A stretch of 64,000 nucleotides of DNA from Minicystis rosea (GCA_001931535.1 CP016211.1:6617573-6681572); one strand, 5' to 3'; positions 8,649 through 16,700 are shown, counted from the stretch's first letter. The notes: a model not told the origin generated them from the letters alone. A program made the numbers and translations.

Positions 8649-9298
8649 TAGAACCCGCCACCGACGTTGGCGACGAGGGACCAGGAGTCGCCGCCGGGGG
8701 CGTTGCGTTCGGTGCCGTGGCCGAGGTCGTCGAAGAACGTGGGCCGCAGGTTGAAGCGCGCGCCGATCTTGATGTGCTCGGTGAGCATGCGCTCCACACC
8801 GGCGGCCACGGGGAGCACGAGCGAGAGCGCGCGACCGCCGGGGCCGATCCAGTTCGCGAAGCCGATGCCGCCGGACACGTACGGTTGCAGCGGCGCTTCG
8901 TCGGCGCGCAGGATGTTGTAACGGAAGTCGGCGTCGACGCTGGTGTACGTGAGCCGTCCGGTGTTGTCGGCGCGCTCGTTCACCGAGCCGACGTAGTTGC
9001 CCTCGGCCGCGAAGCGCGGCGTGAAGTCCGCGGTGACGCGCACGTTCCACGCGGGGCCGGGGCGGCCGGTGCCGCCGAGGTAGCCGAGCACGCCGGCGCC
9101 GGCGTCGACCATGAAGGTGGGCTTCGGGATCTTGCGGATCAGCGGCTGATCCGCAGGCGGCGGCGTGGGCACGGCCACGTTGATGGAAGGCTCGCCTCCG
9201 GGCGGAGGCGCGTTGGGGTTCACCTGCGCGAAGGCCGAAGCCGACAGCAGCATGGACGAGACCCCTAGCCCGATGGCGACGATTCCGCGCGTACTCAT
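8648..9298 (-). CDS. Outer membrane beta-barrel protein, OmpA-like barrel fold
   Basis: This 216-residue protein has a signal peptide (MSTRGIVAIGLGVSSMLLSA then SAFAQ), a Pro-rich linker, and about eight alternating-residue strands ending in an aromatic Phe (LVANVGGGF), the usual signature of a barrel inserted by the BAM machinery. It fits the small outer-membrane beta-barrel (OmpW/OMP_b-brl) group. A GAGGAGG at 9304-9310 supports the ATG at 9298. It ends next to repeat copy D and is divergent from the YceI gene. Function unknown beyond location. Confidence 0.75.
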   Translation of the reverse strand: MSTRGIVAIGLGVSSMLLSASAFAQVNPNAPPPGGEPSINVAVPTPPPADQPLIRKIPKPTFMVDAGAGVLGYLGGTGRPGPAWNVRVTADFTPRFAAEGNYVGSVNERADNTGRLTYTSVDADFRYNILRADEAPLQPYVSGGIGFANWIGPGGRALSLVLPVAAGVERMLTEHIKIGARFNLRPTFFDDLGHGTERNAPGGDSWSLVANVGGGF

Positions 9299-9498
9299 CC
9301 GTTCCTCCTCGTCGCCGGCGCCACGGAGCGCGGCGAGCTGTGCGCCCGCGGCCTCGCCACGAAACACGACGGGCCTCTCGGACGTGATGCGTCCGCGTCG
9401 CTCTGCAAGGATCGGGACAGCGCAGACCCGGCACAAGAAGCGCGCCCGGCCGCCGTCCGCCCGCGGCACACTGCCTCCGCGCGTCACGCGTGAGCTAC

Positions 9499-9524
9499 GA
9501 AACCGGATCGCGCCGGGCGCGTAG
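9499..9524 (+). promoter_or_regulatory. ECF-sigma-type promoter upstream of the YceI gene
   Basis: GAAACC (9499-9504) and CGTAG (9520-9524) are separated by exactly 15 bases. The same two boxes with the same spacing recur at 10500-10525 in front of the peptide precursor gene. The layout matches ECF promoters (-35 with AAC, -10 with CGT). The gene it would serve starts 150 bp downstream. The rest of 9299-9674 holds nothing else I recognise. Confidence 0.6.
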
Positions 9525-9674
9525 TGGACCGCGCAACGCAGGTCGACGTATCGTCGCCGGGCTTCATCGAGCCGCTCTCTCGTGAAGCCCACGTCGCTCG
9601 TCTGCCTGTGATCTCCCGGTGCCGGAGATCACCGCACCGGACGACCCCATCCACTCTCGCCGAAGAGATCGAGC

Positions 9675-10475
9675 ATGACCCGGATCTGGATTCCTCTCGC
9701 CGCGCTCGCGATCACCGCCGCCGGCTGCAACGACGACAAGGCGCAGGCCGAGAAGCCGGCCGCGACGATCGCGCCCACGAGCACCGCGCTCACGGCCGCG
9801 AAGCCCGCCACCGCGAGCGCGCAGAAGCTCACCGTCGACAAGGCCACGAGCAAGGTCGACTTCCTCATGGAGGCGCCGCAGGAGAAGATCCACGGCCTCG
9901 TGCACGGGGCGACGACCGGCGAGCTCTCCATCGACTTCACCGACGTGAGCAAGTCCACGGGCCTCGTGACGATCGATCTCGGCGAGCTCGTGCTCAAGCA
10001 GGCCAAGGTCGAGAAGGACGGCAAGATCGGCGAGGAGACGAAGGTCGACAAGCAGAACGAGCACGCGCGCACGTGGCTCGAGATCTCGCCCGACACGCCG
10101 GCCGACATGCGCAAGCAGAACGGCGTGGTGCAGTTCGCGATCAAGTCGATCGAGGTCACGGGCCCGAAGGACGTGAGCAAGATGACGGGACCGGAGCGCA
10201 AGGTTCTGCTCAAGGCGACCGGCGATCTCCTCCTTCACGGACACAAGAGCGAGAAGACGGCGGATCTCGAGGCGACCTTCAAGTACGACGGGGACAAGCC
10301 CGTGAGCGTGCTGGTGAAGACGGTGAAGCCCATCGCCGTCGGGCTCGCGGAGCACGACGTGAAGCCGCGCGACGCCTTCGGGAAGCTCGCGCTGAAGACG
10401 CTGGACGCCCTCGCGCCGAAGGTGGCGAAGGAAGCCCCGATCACCCTCGAATTCACCGCCCGGGCCGGCAATTGA
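9675..10475 (+). CDS. YceI-like domain lipoprotein
   Basis: The 266-residue product starts with a lipoprotein signal (MTRIWIPLAALAITAAGC, lipobox Cys18) and an Ala/Thr linker. The rest is a YceI-like lipocalin fold: VDKATSKVDFLMEAPQEKIHG, ELSIDFTDVSKSTGLVTIDL, paired beta strands and the closing PITLEF. YceI proteins are periplasmic and bind long isoprenoid or quinone-like lipids. The C-terminal KPIAVGLAEHDVKPRD block fits the family. It lies 92 bp before the RiPP precursor gene and has the same predicted ECF promoter, so it is probably part of that response. Confidence 0.85.
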   Translation: MTRIWIPLAALAITAAGCNDDKAQAEKPAATIAPTSTALTAAKPATASAQKLTVDKATSKVDFLMEAPQEKIHGLVHGATTGELSIDFTDVSKSTGLVTIDLGELVLKQAKVEKDGKIGEETKVDKQNEHARTWLEISPDTPADMRKQNGVVQFAIKSIEVTGPKDVSKMTGPERKVLLKATGDLLLHGHKSEKTADLEATFKYDGDKPVSVLVKTVKPIAVGLAEHDVKPRDAFGKLALKTLDALAPKVAKEAPITLEFTARAGN

Positions 10476-10499
10476 GTACGATGGCCGGCGATGCGCCGC

Positions 10500-10525
10500 G
10501 AAACCGGACGGCGGGTCGCGCGTAG
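10500..10525 (+). promoter_or_regulatory. ECF-sigma-type promoter upstream of the RiPP precursor
   Basis: GAAACC (10500-10505), a 15-base spacer, then CGTAG (10521-10525). It is identical in boxes and spacing to 9499-9524. A start site near 10532 would give a ~36-base leader ending in AGGAG (10552-10556) before the ATG at 10568. The likely cognate factor is the ECF sigma encoded at 12897-13544. Confidence 0.65.
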
Positions 10526-10567
10526 GTACACACGTTCCGGCATCATTCGACAGGAGACGACGCCGAT

Positions 10568-10909
10568 ATGAAGAGCATCTTCGAGACCCTGGCCGCGCTG
10601 AGCACCGGCGCCGCACTGCTCACCGGCTGCGGGGCCTCCCCCGCCCCCGTCAACGCGTCCGAGGTCCCCGCGGCCAGCGAAGCGAAGCCCAGCGCGCCCG
10701 CGGCCCCCGCCGAGCCGGCGCAAGCGGCCCAGGCCCCCGCCGCGCCGGCCGCCGCTCCCACGCAGGCGCCCGCTGCGCCCGCGGCGGCGACCTCGGCCAA
10801 GCCCGCGACGAGCGCGGCGCCCGCCGCGGCCCCCGCCAAGCCGAAGAAGGCCGCCGGCGCGAAGAAGACGGACGGCAACGGCTCCTGCGGCGCCGGCACC
10901 TGCGGCTGA
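10568..10909 (+). CDS. Predicted lipid-anchored MNIO-modified RiPP precursor (HvfA/bufferin-like)
   Basis: This 113-residue peptide has three parts. An N-terminal signal carries a lipobox (LLTGC, Cys21). A ~75-residue Ala/Pro linker follows, ending in a Lys-rich stretch (PAKPKKAAGAKK). The C-terminus is NGSCGAGTCG, with two Gly-x-Cys-Gly units (Cys107 and Cys112). The tail resembles the Glu-Gly-Lys-Cys-Gly repeats of HvfA-type precursors, whose cysteines are converted by DUF692 enzymes to metal-binding heterocycles or oxazolone/thioamide groups. The downstream genes encode exactly those enzymes. I infer that the core is modified in the cytoplasm, exported, and tethered to a membrane as a metal (likely copper) chelator. 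The lipobox is unusual for this class. An AGGAG at 10552-10556 precedes the ATG. Confidence 0.75.
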   Translation: MKSIFETLAALSTGAALLTGCGASPAPVNASEVPAASEAKPSAPAAPAEPAQAAQAPAAPAAAPTQAPAAPAAATSAKPATSAAPAAAPAKPKKAAGAKKTDGNGSCGAGTCG

Positions 10910-10913
10910 AGAC

Positions 10914-11036
10914 ATGATCGCGCGCGCCGTGAGCGACCTCGTAGGATCGAGCGGCGCGCGCGCTTCGACGATCATGGAGGACGAAGGGCCCGTGCTCGGC
11001 GTCCCTTCGGGTCGCGGAGATCTCCGATGATCTCCG
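10914..11036 (+). promoter_or_regulatory. Structured RNA region: three successive inverted repeats between precursor and enzyme genes
   Basis: Hairpin 1 pairs ATGATCGCGCGCGCCG (10914-10929) with CGGCGCGCG (10952-10960) and CGATCAT (10969-10975), giving a 16-bp stem with one 8-base bulge. Hairpin 2 pairs CGAAGGG (10982-10988) with CCCTTCG (11003-11009). Hairpin 3 pairs CGGAGATC (11015-11022) with GATCTCCG (11029-11036). No U-tract follows hairpin 1, so it is more likely an attenuating or mRNA-stabilising element than a full terminator. It would let the peptide be made in excess over its enzymes. Confidence 0.5.
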
Positions 11037-11097
11037 CTCGAGGTGCGCGCGTCGCGGAACGCGTGCACGGACACGTTTCCCTCTCGCGGAGGTTCTC

Positions 11098-11973
11098 GTG
11101 ATCCACGGCGTGGGGCTCGGGCTGCGCTTCGAGTCCATCGACGAGATCCTCGCGATCCTCGATCGCGGTAGCGCCGAGCTCGACGCCGTGCCCTTCTTCG
11201 AGGTCTCGCCCGAGAATGCCATGCGCCGCGGCGGCTTCCTCCCCGCGGCCGTCGATCGCGTGCGCGAGCGCTTCCCGGTGCTGTCGCACGGGCTCATGAT
11301 GTCGCTTGGGGGGCTCGATCCGTTCGACGACGCGTACTTCCGCGAGCTCGGGCGCTACCTCGCCCGCATCGGGGCGCCGTTCCACTCGGATCATTTGTGC
11401 TTCTCGGGCACGAATGGGCGCATCCTCCACGATCTCCTGCCGGTGCCCATCTCGCGCGCGGCGGCGCGGCACGCGGTGGCGCGCGTTCGCGAGGCGCGCA
11501 ATCGGTTGGAGATGCCGTTCGCCGTCGAGAACATCACGCACTACTTCATGCCCGGCGGCGCGGAGAGCATGCTCGACGAGGCCTCGTTCATCGCCGACGT
11601 GGTGCACGAGAGCGCGGCGGGGCTGCTCCTCGACGTGAACAACGTCTACGTCAACGCGCAGAACTACGGCTTCGACGCCGCGGCTTTCCTCGCGCGCCTG
11701 CCGCTCGATCGCGTGGTCGAGATCCACGTCGCCGGTCACGATCGCGACGAAGAGGACGGCCTCCTCATCGACACGCACGGCGCGGACATGGTCGATCCGA
11801 TGCTCGATCTGCTGGAGCTCGCGGTGGCGCGCATCGGGCAAGTGCCCGTGCTCTTGGAGCGCGATCACCGCGTGCCCGACGTGACCGGGCTCCTCGCCGA
11901 GCGAGCCCGCGCCGAGGCCGCGTACCAGCGCGGTCTCGCGCGACACACGAGCGGAGCACGCGATGTCGTCTGA
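11098..11973 (+). CDS. DUF692 multinuclear non-haem iron oxidative enzyme (MNIO), HvfB/BufB/MbnB type
   Basis: The 291-residue TIM-barrel enzyme carries the metal-ligand motifs of the DUF692 family in order: SHGLMM (His64), HSDHLCFSG (His96, His99), FAVENITHYF (Glu144), LLLDVNNVYVNAQN (Asp179, Asn182), EIHVAGHD (His210), LIDTHG and LLERDHRVP. Family members use a mixed-valent iron centre and O2 to remodel cysteines in small peptides. The start is a GTG at 11098 with GGAGG at 11088-11092. Its 3' end overlaps the next gene by 11 bases, so the two are translationally coupled. Its substrate is almost certainly the peptide encoded 190 bp upstream. Confidence 0.93.
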   Translation: MIHGVGLGLRFESIDEILAILDRGSAELDAVPFFEVSPENAMRRGGFLPAAVDRVRERFPVLSHGLMMSLGGLDPFDDAYFRELGRYLARIGAPFHSDHLCFSGTNGRILHDLLPVPISRAAARHAVARVREARNRLEMPFAVENITHYFMPGGAESMLDEASFIADVVHESAAGLLLDVNNVYVNAQNYGFDAAAFLARLPLDRVVEIHVAGHDRDEEDGLLIDTHGADMVDPMLDLLELAVARIGQVPVLLERDHRVPDVTGLLAERARAEAAYQRGLARHTSGARDVV

Positions 11974-12835
11974 GCGCTTCGCGGGAACGTCCGTCGAGGT
12001 ACGCGACGACGCGGACACCAAGGGCACGACGCGCTACGCGGCGCTCCTCGCGACGATGCAACGGCTCGTGCGCGAGCCCGACGCCGAGCGCGCTTTCGCC
12101 GAGGATCCCCGCGGATTTTTGGCGAACAGCGGGCTCGGCTCGGCCGACGTGGAGCAGCTCGCGTCGCTCGGTGCGCGGCGGCTCTTCCTCTACAGGCGGC
12201 ACGTGCGCAAGACGCTCGGGCGCGGCATTCGGAAGCAGATCCCGCGCACGGCCGCGCGGCTCGGCGACGCGTTCCAGACGTGGGTCGATCGCTTCATCGA
12301 GGCCGAAGCCCCGCGTTCGCAGTACTTCCGCGACGCGGCCTTCGAGATGGTGGCCTGGGCCGCGCCGCGCTGGATCGAGGACGCGAGCGTGCTCGCCTAC
12401 CTCGGCGATCTCGCGCGCCACGAGCTCTCCCAATTCGAAGCGGCGACCGCGCCGCCCGATCCGCTGGAGAGCGCGCCCGCCGCGGAAATCACGCTCGATC
12501 GCGGGGTCCGCTTCGCCGGCTCGGTGCGGCTCGCGCGGTACGATCACGCCATTCATCAGCTCGACGCCGACGAGGCTGCGCGCGACGTGCCCGAGCGCGT
12601 GCCCACGGCGCTCCTGATCTACCGTGACGAAGAGCACGATCCGCGGCTCCTCTCGCTGACGCCGCTCGCGGCTGCGATCGTGGAGCGCTTGCTCGCGGGC
12701 GAAGCGCTCGGCGCCGCGGTCGTGGGCGCGGCGGCCGCGTTGCATCACGCGGTGGATGACGCCGTGACGCAGAGCACGGCTGCCCTACTCGAAGATCTCC
12801 GCGCCCGCGGCGCCCTGCTCGGAGGCGCGCCTTGA
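11963..12835 (+). CDS. DUF2063-like partner protein of the MNIO enzyme (HvfC/BufC type)
   Basis: This is a 290-residue protein. The N-terminal half (to about residue 165) fits the DUF2063 'putative DNA-binding' domain: LFLYRRHVRKTLGRGIRKQI, FIEAEAPRSQYFRDAAFEM and YLGDLARHELSQFE. The C-terminal half (VPTALLIYRDEEHDPRLLSL onward, about 210-290) looks like the winged-helix/PqqD-like recognition region seen in HvfC and MbnC proteins. In known systems this subunit binds the precursor leader and presents the cysteines to the MNIO enzyme. The ATG at 11963 overlaps the enzyme gene. There is no DoxX-type fourth subunit nearby. Confidence 0.85.
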   Translation: MSSERFAGTSVEVRDDADTKGTTRYAALLATMQRLVREPDAERAFAEDPRGFLANSGLGSADVEQLASLGARRLFLYRRHVRKTLGRGIRKQIPRTAARLGDAFQTWVDRFIEAEAPRSQYFRDAAFEMVAWAAPRWIEDASVLAYLGDLARHELSQFEAATAPPDPLESAPAAEITLDRGVRFAGSVRLARYDHAIHQLDADEAARDVPERVPTALLIYRDEEHDPRLLSLTPLAAAIVERLLAGEALGAAVVGAAAALHHAVDDAVTQSTAALLEDLRARGALLGGAP

Positions 12836-12896
12836 CCCGGCGTTCGGTGATAGTGTCGCGGCCGTCCGGGGCCCCGATGGTGGCCCGGCGCGCGCC

Positions 12897-13544
12897 ATGG
12901 ATGAAGCCGCCCTCAACGCCGCGATGGATCGCTACGCGTGCGGTGATGCGCGTGCCTTCGCGACGCTGCACGAGGGCCTCTACCCGCGCCTCGTGGGCTA
13001 CCTGACGCGCATGACCGGCTCGCCCACCACGGCCGCGGATCTGGTGCAGGAGACCTTCCTCCGCATGCACCGCGCCCGCGCGACGTTCGCGGCGGGCGGC
13101 GCCGTGCTGCCCTGGGCCTACGCCATCGCGCGCAACGTGCACCACGATCATGCGCGCGCCGCGCGCCTCCGCCAGACCGAGCGCTTGCCCAGCGATCCCG
13201 GCGCCGAGCCCGCGGATCGCGGCGGCGGCGACGCCGAATCGGCGGCCATCGCGGCCCAGGCCGCGCGCGTGGTGGAAGAGGTGCTCGCCCGCTTGCCCGC
13301 GTCGCAGCGCGAAGCGTTCGTGCTCATCCGCTACGAGGGGCTCAGCGTGGAGGACGCCGCCGCCGTGCTCGGAGCCACGAAGACCGCCGTGAAGCTCCGC
13401 GCCTTCCGCGCCTACGAGGCGCTGCGCGAAGCCCTCGCCGAGCTTCGCCCGGAGCCCGATGCGAGCACCGCGGAGAAGCCTGCCCGCGACGAGGCCGGCG
13501 CGAAGGAACGAGCCCCGCGCCGCGCCCGCGGAGGAGACCGCTAG
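12897..13544 (+). CDS. ECF-type RNA polymerase sigma factor (SigF-like)
   Basis: The 215-residue protein has a sigma-2 region (ADLVQETFLRMHRARATF, about residues 45-65) and a sigma-4 helix-turn-helix (LPASQREAFVLIRYEGLSVE then AAVLGATKTAVKLRAFRAYE, about 125-175). A charged, low-complexity C-terminal tail of ~30 residues follows. It is followed 2 bases later by a six-helix NrsF/DUF1109-like protein, the arrangement of the Caulobacter sigF-nrsF pair that controls bufferin genes under copper stress. The same-strand position after the MNIO genes, plus the twin promoter motifs at 9499 and 10500, make it the likely regulator of the whole cluster. No such motif precedes its own gene. Confidence 0.9.
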   Translation: MDEAALNAAMDRYACGDARAFATLHEGLYPRLVGYLTRMTGSPTTAADLVQETFLRMHRARATFAAGGAVLPWAYAIARNVHHDHARAARLRQTERLPSDPGAEPADRGGGDAESAAIAAQAARVVEEVLARLPASQREAFVLIRYEGLSVEDAAAVLGATKTAVKLRAFRAYEALREALAELRPEPDASTAEKPARDEAGAKERAPRRARGGDR

Positions 13545-13546
13545 CC

Positions 13547-14224
13547 ATGGCGATCGAAGGCCCGCTCGACGGCATCGATCGGATCCCCGATCCGGCGGCC
13601 CACGTCGCGCGCCTCCCCGTTCCGCCGGCCACGCCGCCGACCGATCCTTCGCCCACGCGCGACGATCGCCGGCGCCTCGAAGTCATCGCCGTCGCGGCCT
13701 CGTGTCTCTGGCTCGGCGCGGCGCTTTGCATCTGCGGTGTTCGCGCCGACATCGGCGCGCCGCGCGTGATCGCGCCGCTCGTCGTGTGGACGCTGACCGT
13801 GATGATCGGTCTCGTCGTGCTGCTGCGCCCGTGGCACCGCGGGCTGCCCGCGCCCGTGCGCGCGGTGCAGCACGCGATCTGGATCGTGCCCGCCGTCTAC
13901 GTGGGCCTCGTGATCGCCGTCGGCGACGGCGCGAGCGGAGCGCCGTTCGGGCGGGGCACCGTTCCTGGATGCTTCGGGCTCGCGCACTTGATGGCGGTCG
14001 GCCCGCTCCTCGGCGCGGCGATCCTGCTCCGGCGATCGTTCCTCTCGGCCTCCGCGTGGCGGGGCGCCGCGGTGGGCTCCCTCGCCGGCCTCGCGGGCTC
14101 CCTCGGTGTCCACGCGCACTGCTCGGTGCCCGCGCTCGACCACGTCCTTTTGGCCCATGGCCCGGCCATCCTCGTGGGCGCCGTGCTCGGCGGCATCCTC
14201 GGCCGAACGCGAGGAAGGGCTTGA
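13547..14224 (+). CDS. NrsF/DUF1109-like membrane anti-sigma factor
   Basis: The 225-residue protein has a ~45-residue cytoplasmic N-terminus followed by six hydrophobic helices (approximately 46-67, 72-93, 105-125, 140-160, 168-190 and 200-220). The LRRSFLSASAWRGAAVGSLA block followed by HAHCSVP matches the pattern of DUF1109/NrsF proteins. There, membrane cysteines sense metals or oxidants and release the ECF sigma factor. Candidate sensing residues are the Cys in PGCFGLAH and in HAHCSVP. The gene starts 2 bases after the sigma stop, so synthesis is coupled. Assignment rests on topology, motif and neighbours, not on a profile search. Confidence 0.75.
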   Translation: MAIEGPLDGIDRIPDPAAHVARLPVPPATPPTDPSPTRDDRRRLEVIAVAASCLWLGAALCICGVRADIGAPRVIAPLVVWTLTVMIGLVVLLRPWHRGLPAPVRAVQHAIWIVPAVYVGLVIAVGDGASGAPFGRGTVPGCFGLAHLMAVGPLLGAAILLRRSFLSASAWRGAAVGSLAGLAGSLGVHAHCSVPALDHVLLAHGPAILVGAVLGGILGRTRGRA

Positions 14225-14465
14225 TGTCGAGGTGCTCCGCGATGGGGGCTCGTCCCTCCCGCCCTCGCTTTGCGATGCGGAATCGCCCGAAGAGCAGGGC
14301 CCCATACCCCCGAGCACCGAACCTGGCTACCATGGCCCCCGTTCAGAACGGGGCCCTCCCCTCACCTCGGCCCGACGCCGGCGCCGACGATCGTGATGGG
14401 GCCGCGAGCGGCCGCAACCCCCGCGCCGGACGCGCCGGCGCTGAGCACGAACCCGAGACCCACTC

Positions 14466-16700
14466 ATGAGCGCAGACACCCGACGCGACCCCCTCGGCAT
14501 CTCGGGGACCATCATCGCGGACAAGTACCGCATGGGCTCGGTCGTGGGCGAAGGCGGCTTCAGCGTCGTCTACAAAGCCGAGCACACGATCTGGCAGCAG
14601 CCCGTCGCCATCAAGTGCTTCAAGATCCTCTCCAACGCTCCGGAGGATCAGCGCGACAAGCTGCTCGACGGCTTCATCCAGGAGGGCAAGCTCATGGCGC
14701 AGCTCTCCAGCCGATCGGCTGCGATCGTGCAGGCGCGCGACATCGGCACCTTCACCTCCGGCGACGGCCAGTGGATCCCGTACATGGTCCTCGAGTGGCT
14801 CGAAGGGAAGCCGCTCGACGTCGTGCTCTGGGACGAGAACCGAGCCGGCCTCCCGCCGCGCCAGATCCACGAAGCGCTGGCGCTGCTCGAGCCCGCGGCC
14901 GTGGCCCTCGAGATCGCGCACAGCCGCGGCATCGCGCACCGTGATCTCAAGCCCGCCAACTTCTTCGTGCTCGGCGATCCGCGCGGCACCCAGGCGCACA
15001 TGAAGGTGCTCGACTTCGGCATCGCCAAGGTGATGGCCGATCACGCCGCCGCCAGCGCCGCGGCCGCGCACACGGGCAACGAGATCACCTCGTTCACCCC
15101 GCAGTACGGCGCGCCGGAGCAGTTCAGCCGTACGCACGGCGCCACCGGCCCGTGGACCGACGTCTTCGCGATGGCGCTCATCCTCGTCGAGATCATCCGC
15201 GGCCAAGCGGCCAACGACGGCGACGACTTCGTGCAGATGGCCGTCGTCGCCCGCGATCCTTCGCGCCGCCCGACGCCGCGCTCGTTCGGCGTGCAGGTCA
15301 CCGACGCGGTGGAGCAGGTCTTCCAGCGCGCGCTCGCGGTGTCGCCGAGCGATCGCTACGCGAGCATGGGCCAGCTCTGGAGCGCGCTCATGTCGGCCGT
15401 CTTCCCCGACGCGCCCACGTGGTCCGTCGGCACGACCGGCGGCGCGTCGCCTCCGCGCGCGCCCACCGGCCAGGGCATGCCCGCGTCGATGTCGTCGATG
15501 CCGTACGGGCGGCCCTCGATGCCGTACACGCCGGGCTCGATGCCGATCCCTCCCGGCGCCCCGCAATCTCCGACGGGCACCGTGGCGCTCGGCTTCACGC
15601 CCGAAGCCCCGGGCGCGCCCGCGACCGCGCCGCCGGCCTCGTATTCGGCGGGCGCGAAGCTCGTCCCGCCGCCCACCACGCCGGTGACGCCGTCCTCCGG
15701 CGGCCGCAACGCGGCCATCGGCGTCATCGCGGCCCTCGCGCTCGGCGCCGGTGGCTTCGCGGCGCTCCGCGTCTTCAACAAAGCGCCCGTGGCCACGACG
15801 ACGACGAGCGCCACGCCGCCCGCGAGCGTGTCCGCGCCCGTCTCCACCGCGAGCGCCTCCGCCGTCGTCGCGCGGCCCACCGAGTGCCCGAAGGGCATGG
15901 TGCTGGTGCCCGGCGGGAAGTTCTTCATGGGCTCGGACGAGCCGCAGTTCAAGCTCTGGCAGCCCTCGCACAAGGTCACGCTCGACACCTTCTGCATCGA
16001 CGTGAACGAGGTCACCGCCGGCGACTACAAGGCCTGCTCCGACGTCGGCGAGTGCAAGCGCGCCCCCGCGGTCCCGGAGTATCCGAAGCTCCCCAACGAG
16101 AGCGACAAGGATCACGAGAAGAGCATCGAGACCAGCACCGAGCTCTGCAACATCGGCAAGGAAGGCCGCGAGAAGCACCCCATCAACTGCGTCTCGTGGG
16201 ACCTCGCCGACGCCTACTGCAAGGTGCAGAAGAAGCGCCTCCCGACCGAGGCCGAGTGGGAGTACGCGGCGCGCGGATCCGACGGCCGCAAGTTCCCCTG
16301 GGGCGACGATCCGGGCAGCAAAGAGCACATGAACGCGTGCGGCCTCGAGTGCAATAAATGGGAGGTCGCGCACGGCCTCAAGCCGACGCCGCGCATGTAC
16401 GAGTATGACGACGGCTTCTTCGGCACCGCGCCCGTCGGCAGCTTCCCCAAGGGCCGCACCAAGTTCGGCGCCGACGACTTCATCGGCAACGTCTGGGAGT
16501 GGACCGCCGACTGGTTCGAGACCTACAAGGCCGACGAGCAGGTGAACCCCAAGGGTGCCCCCGCCGGCGAGCGCAAAGCCATCCGCGGCGGCGGCTTCAA
16601 CGGTGGCGTCGCCCTCTGGCTCAACCCCGCCTTCCGCTACCACCAGCTCGCCACCGCCAGCGCCCCCGCCATCGGCTTCCGCTGCGCGCTCACGCTGTAG
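14466..16700 (+). CDS. Ser/Thr protein kinase fused to a formylglycine-generating-enzyme (sulfatase-modifying factor) domain
   Basis: This 744-residue membrane protein has an N-terminal Hanks-type kinase (about 20-290): glycine loop GEGGFSVVYKA, Lys50 in VAIK, HRDLKPANF with Asp160, and DFG at 183-185. A Pro/Ser/Met-rich linker and one TM helix (about 425-447) follow. The C-terminal ~260 residues form an FGE/SUMF1 C-type-lectin-like domain (GKFFMGSDEPQF, RLPTEAEWEYAARG, GNVWEWTADW, RGGGFNGG, GFRCA). The kinase is predicted cytoplasmic and the FGE-like part periplasmic. Such fusions are common in myxobacteria, where the outer domain may act as a sensor rather than an oxidase. A 241-bp gap separates it from the anti-sigma gene; I saw no gene in the gap. 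Confidence 0.92.
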   Translation: MSADTRRDPLGISGTIIADKYRMGSVVGEGGFSVVYKAEHTIWQQPVAIKCFKILSNAPEDQRDKLLDGFIQEGKLMAQLSSRSAAIVQARDIGTFTSGDGQWIPYMVLEWLEGKPLDVVLWDENRAGLPPRQIHEALALLEPAAVALEIAHSRGIAHRDLKPANFFVLGDPRGTQAHMKVLDFGIAKVMADHAAASAAAAHTGNEITSFTPQYGAPEQFSRTHGATGPWTDVFAMALILVEIIRGQAANDGDDFVQMAVVARDPSRRPTPRSFGVQVTDAVEQVFQRALAVSPSDRYASMGQLWSALMSAVFPDAPTWSVGTTGGASPPRAPTGQGMPASMSSMPYGRPSMPYTPGSMPIPPGAPQSPTGTVALGFTPEAPGAPATAPPASYSAGAKLVPPPTTPVTPSSGGRNAAIGVIAALALGAGGFAALRVFNKAPVATTTTSATPPASVSAPVSTASASAVVARPTECPKGMVLVPGGKFFMGSDEPQFKLWQPSHKVTLDTFCIDVNEVTAGDYKACSDVGECKRAPAVPEYPKLPNESDKDHEKSIETSTELCNIGKEGREKHPINCVSWDLADAYCKVQKKRLPTEAEWEYAARGSDGRKFPWGDDPGSKEHMNACGLECNKWEVAHGLKPTPRMYEYDDGFFGTAPVGSFPKGRTKFGADDFIGNVWEWTADWFETYKADEQVNPKGAPAGERKAIRGGGFNGGVALWLNPAFRYHQLATASAPAIGFRCALTL

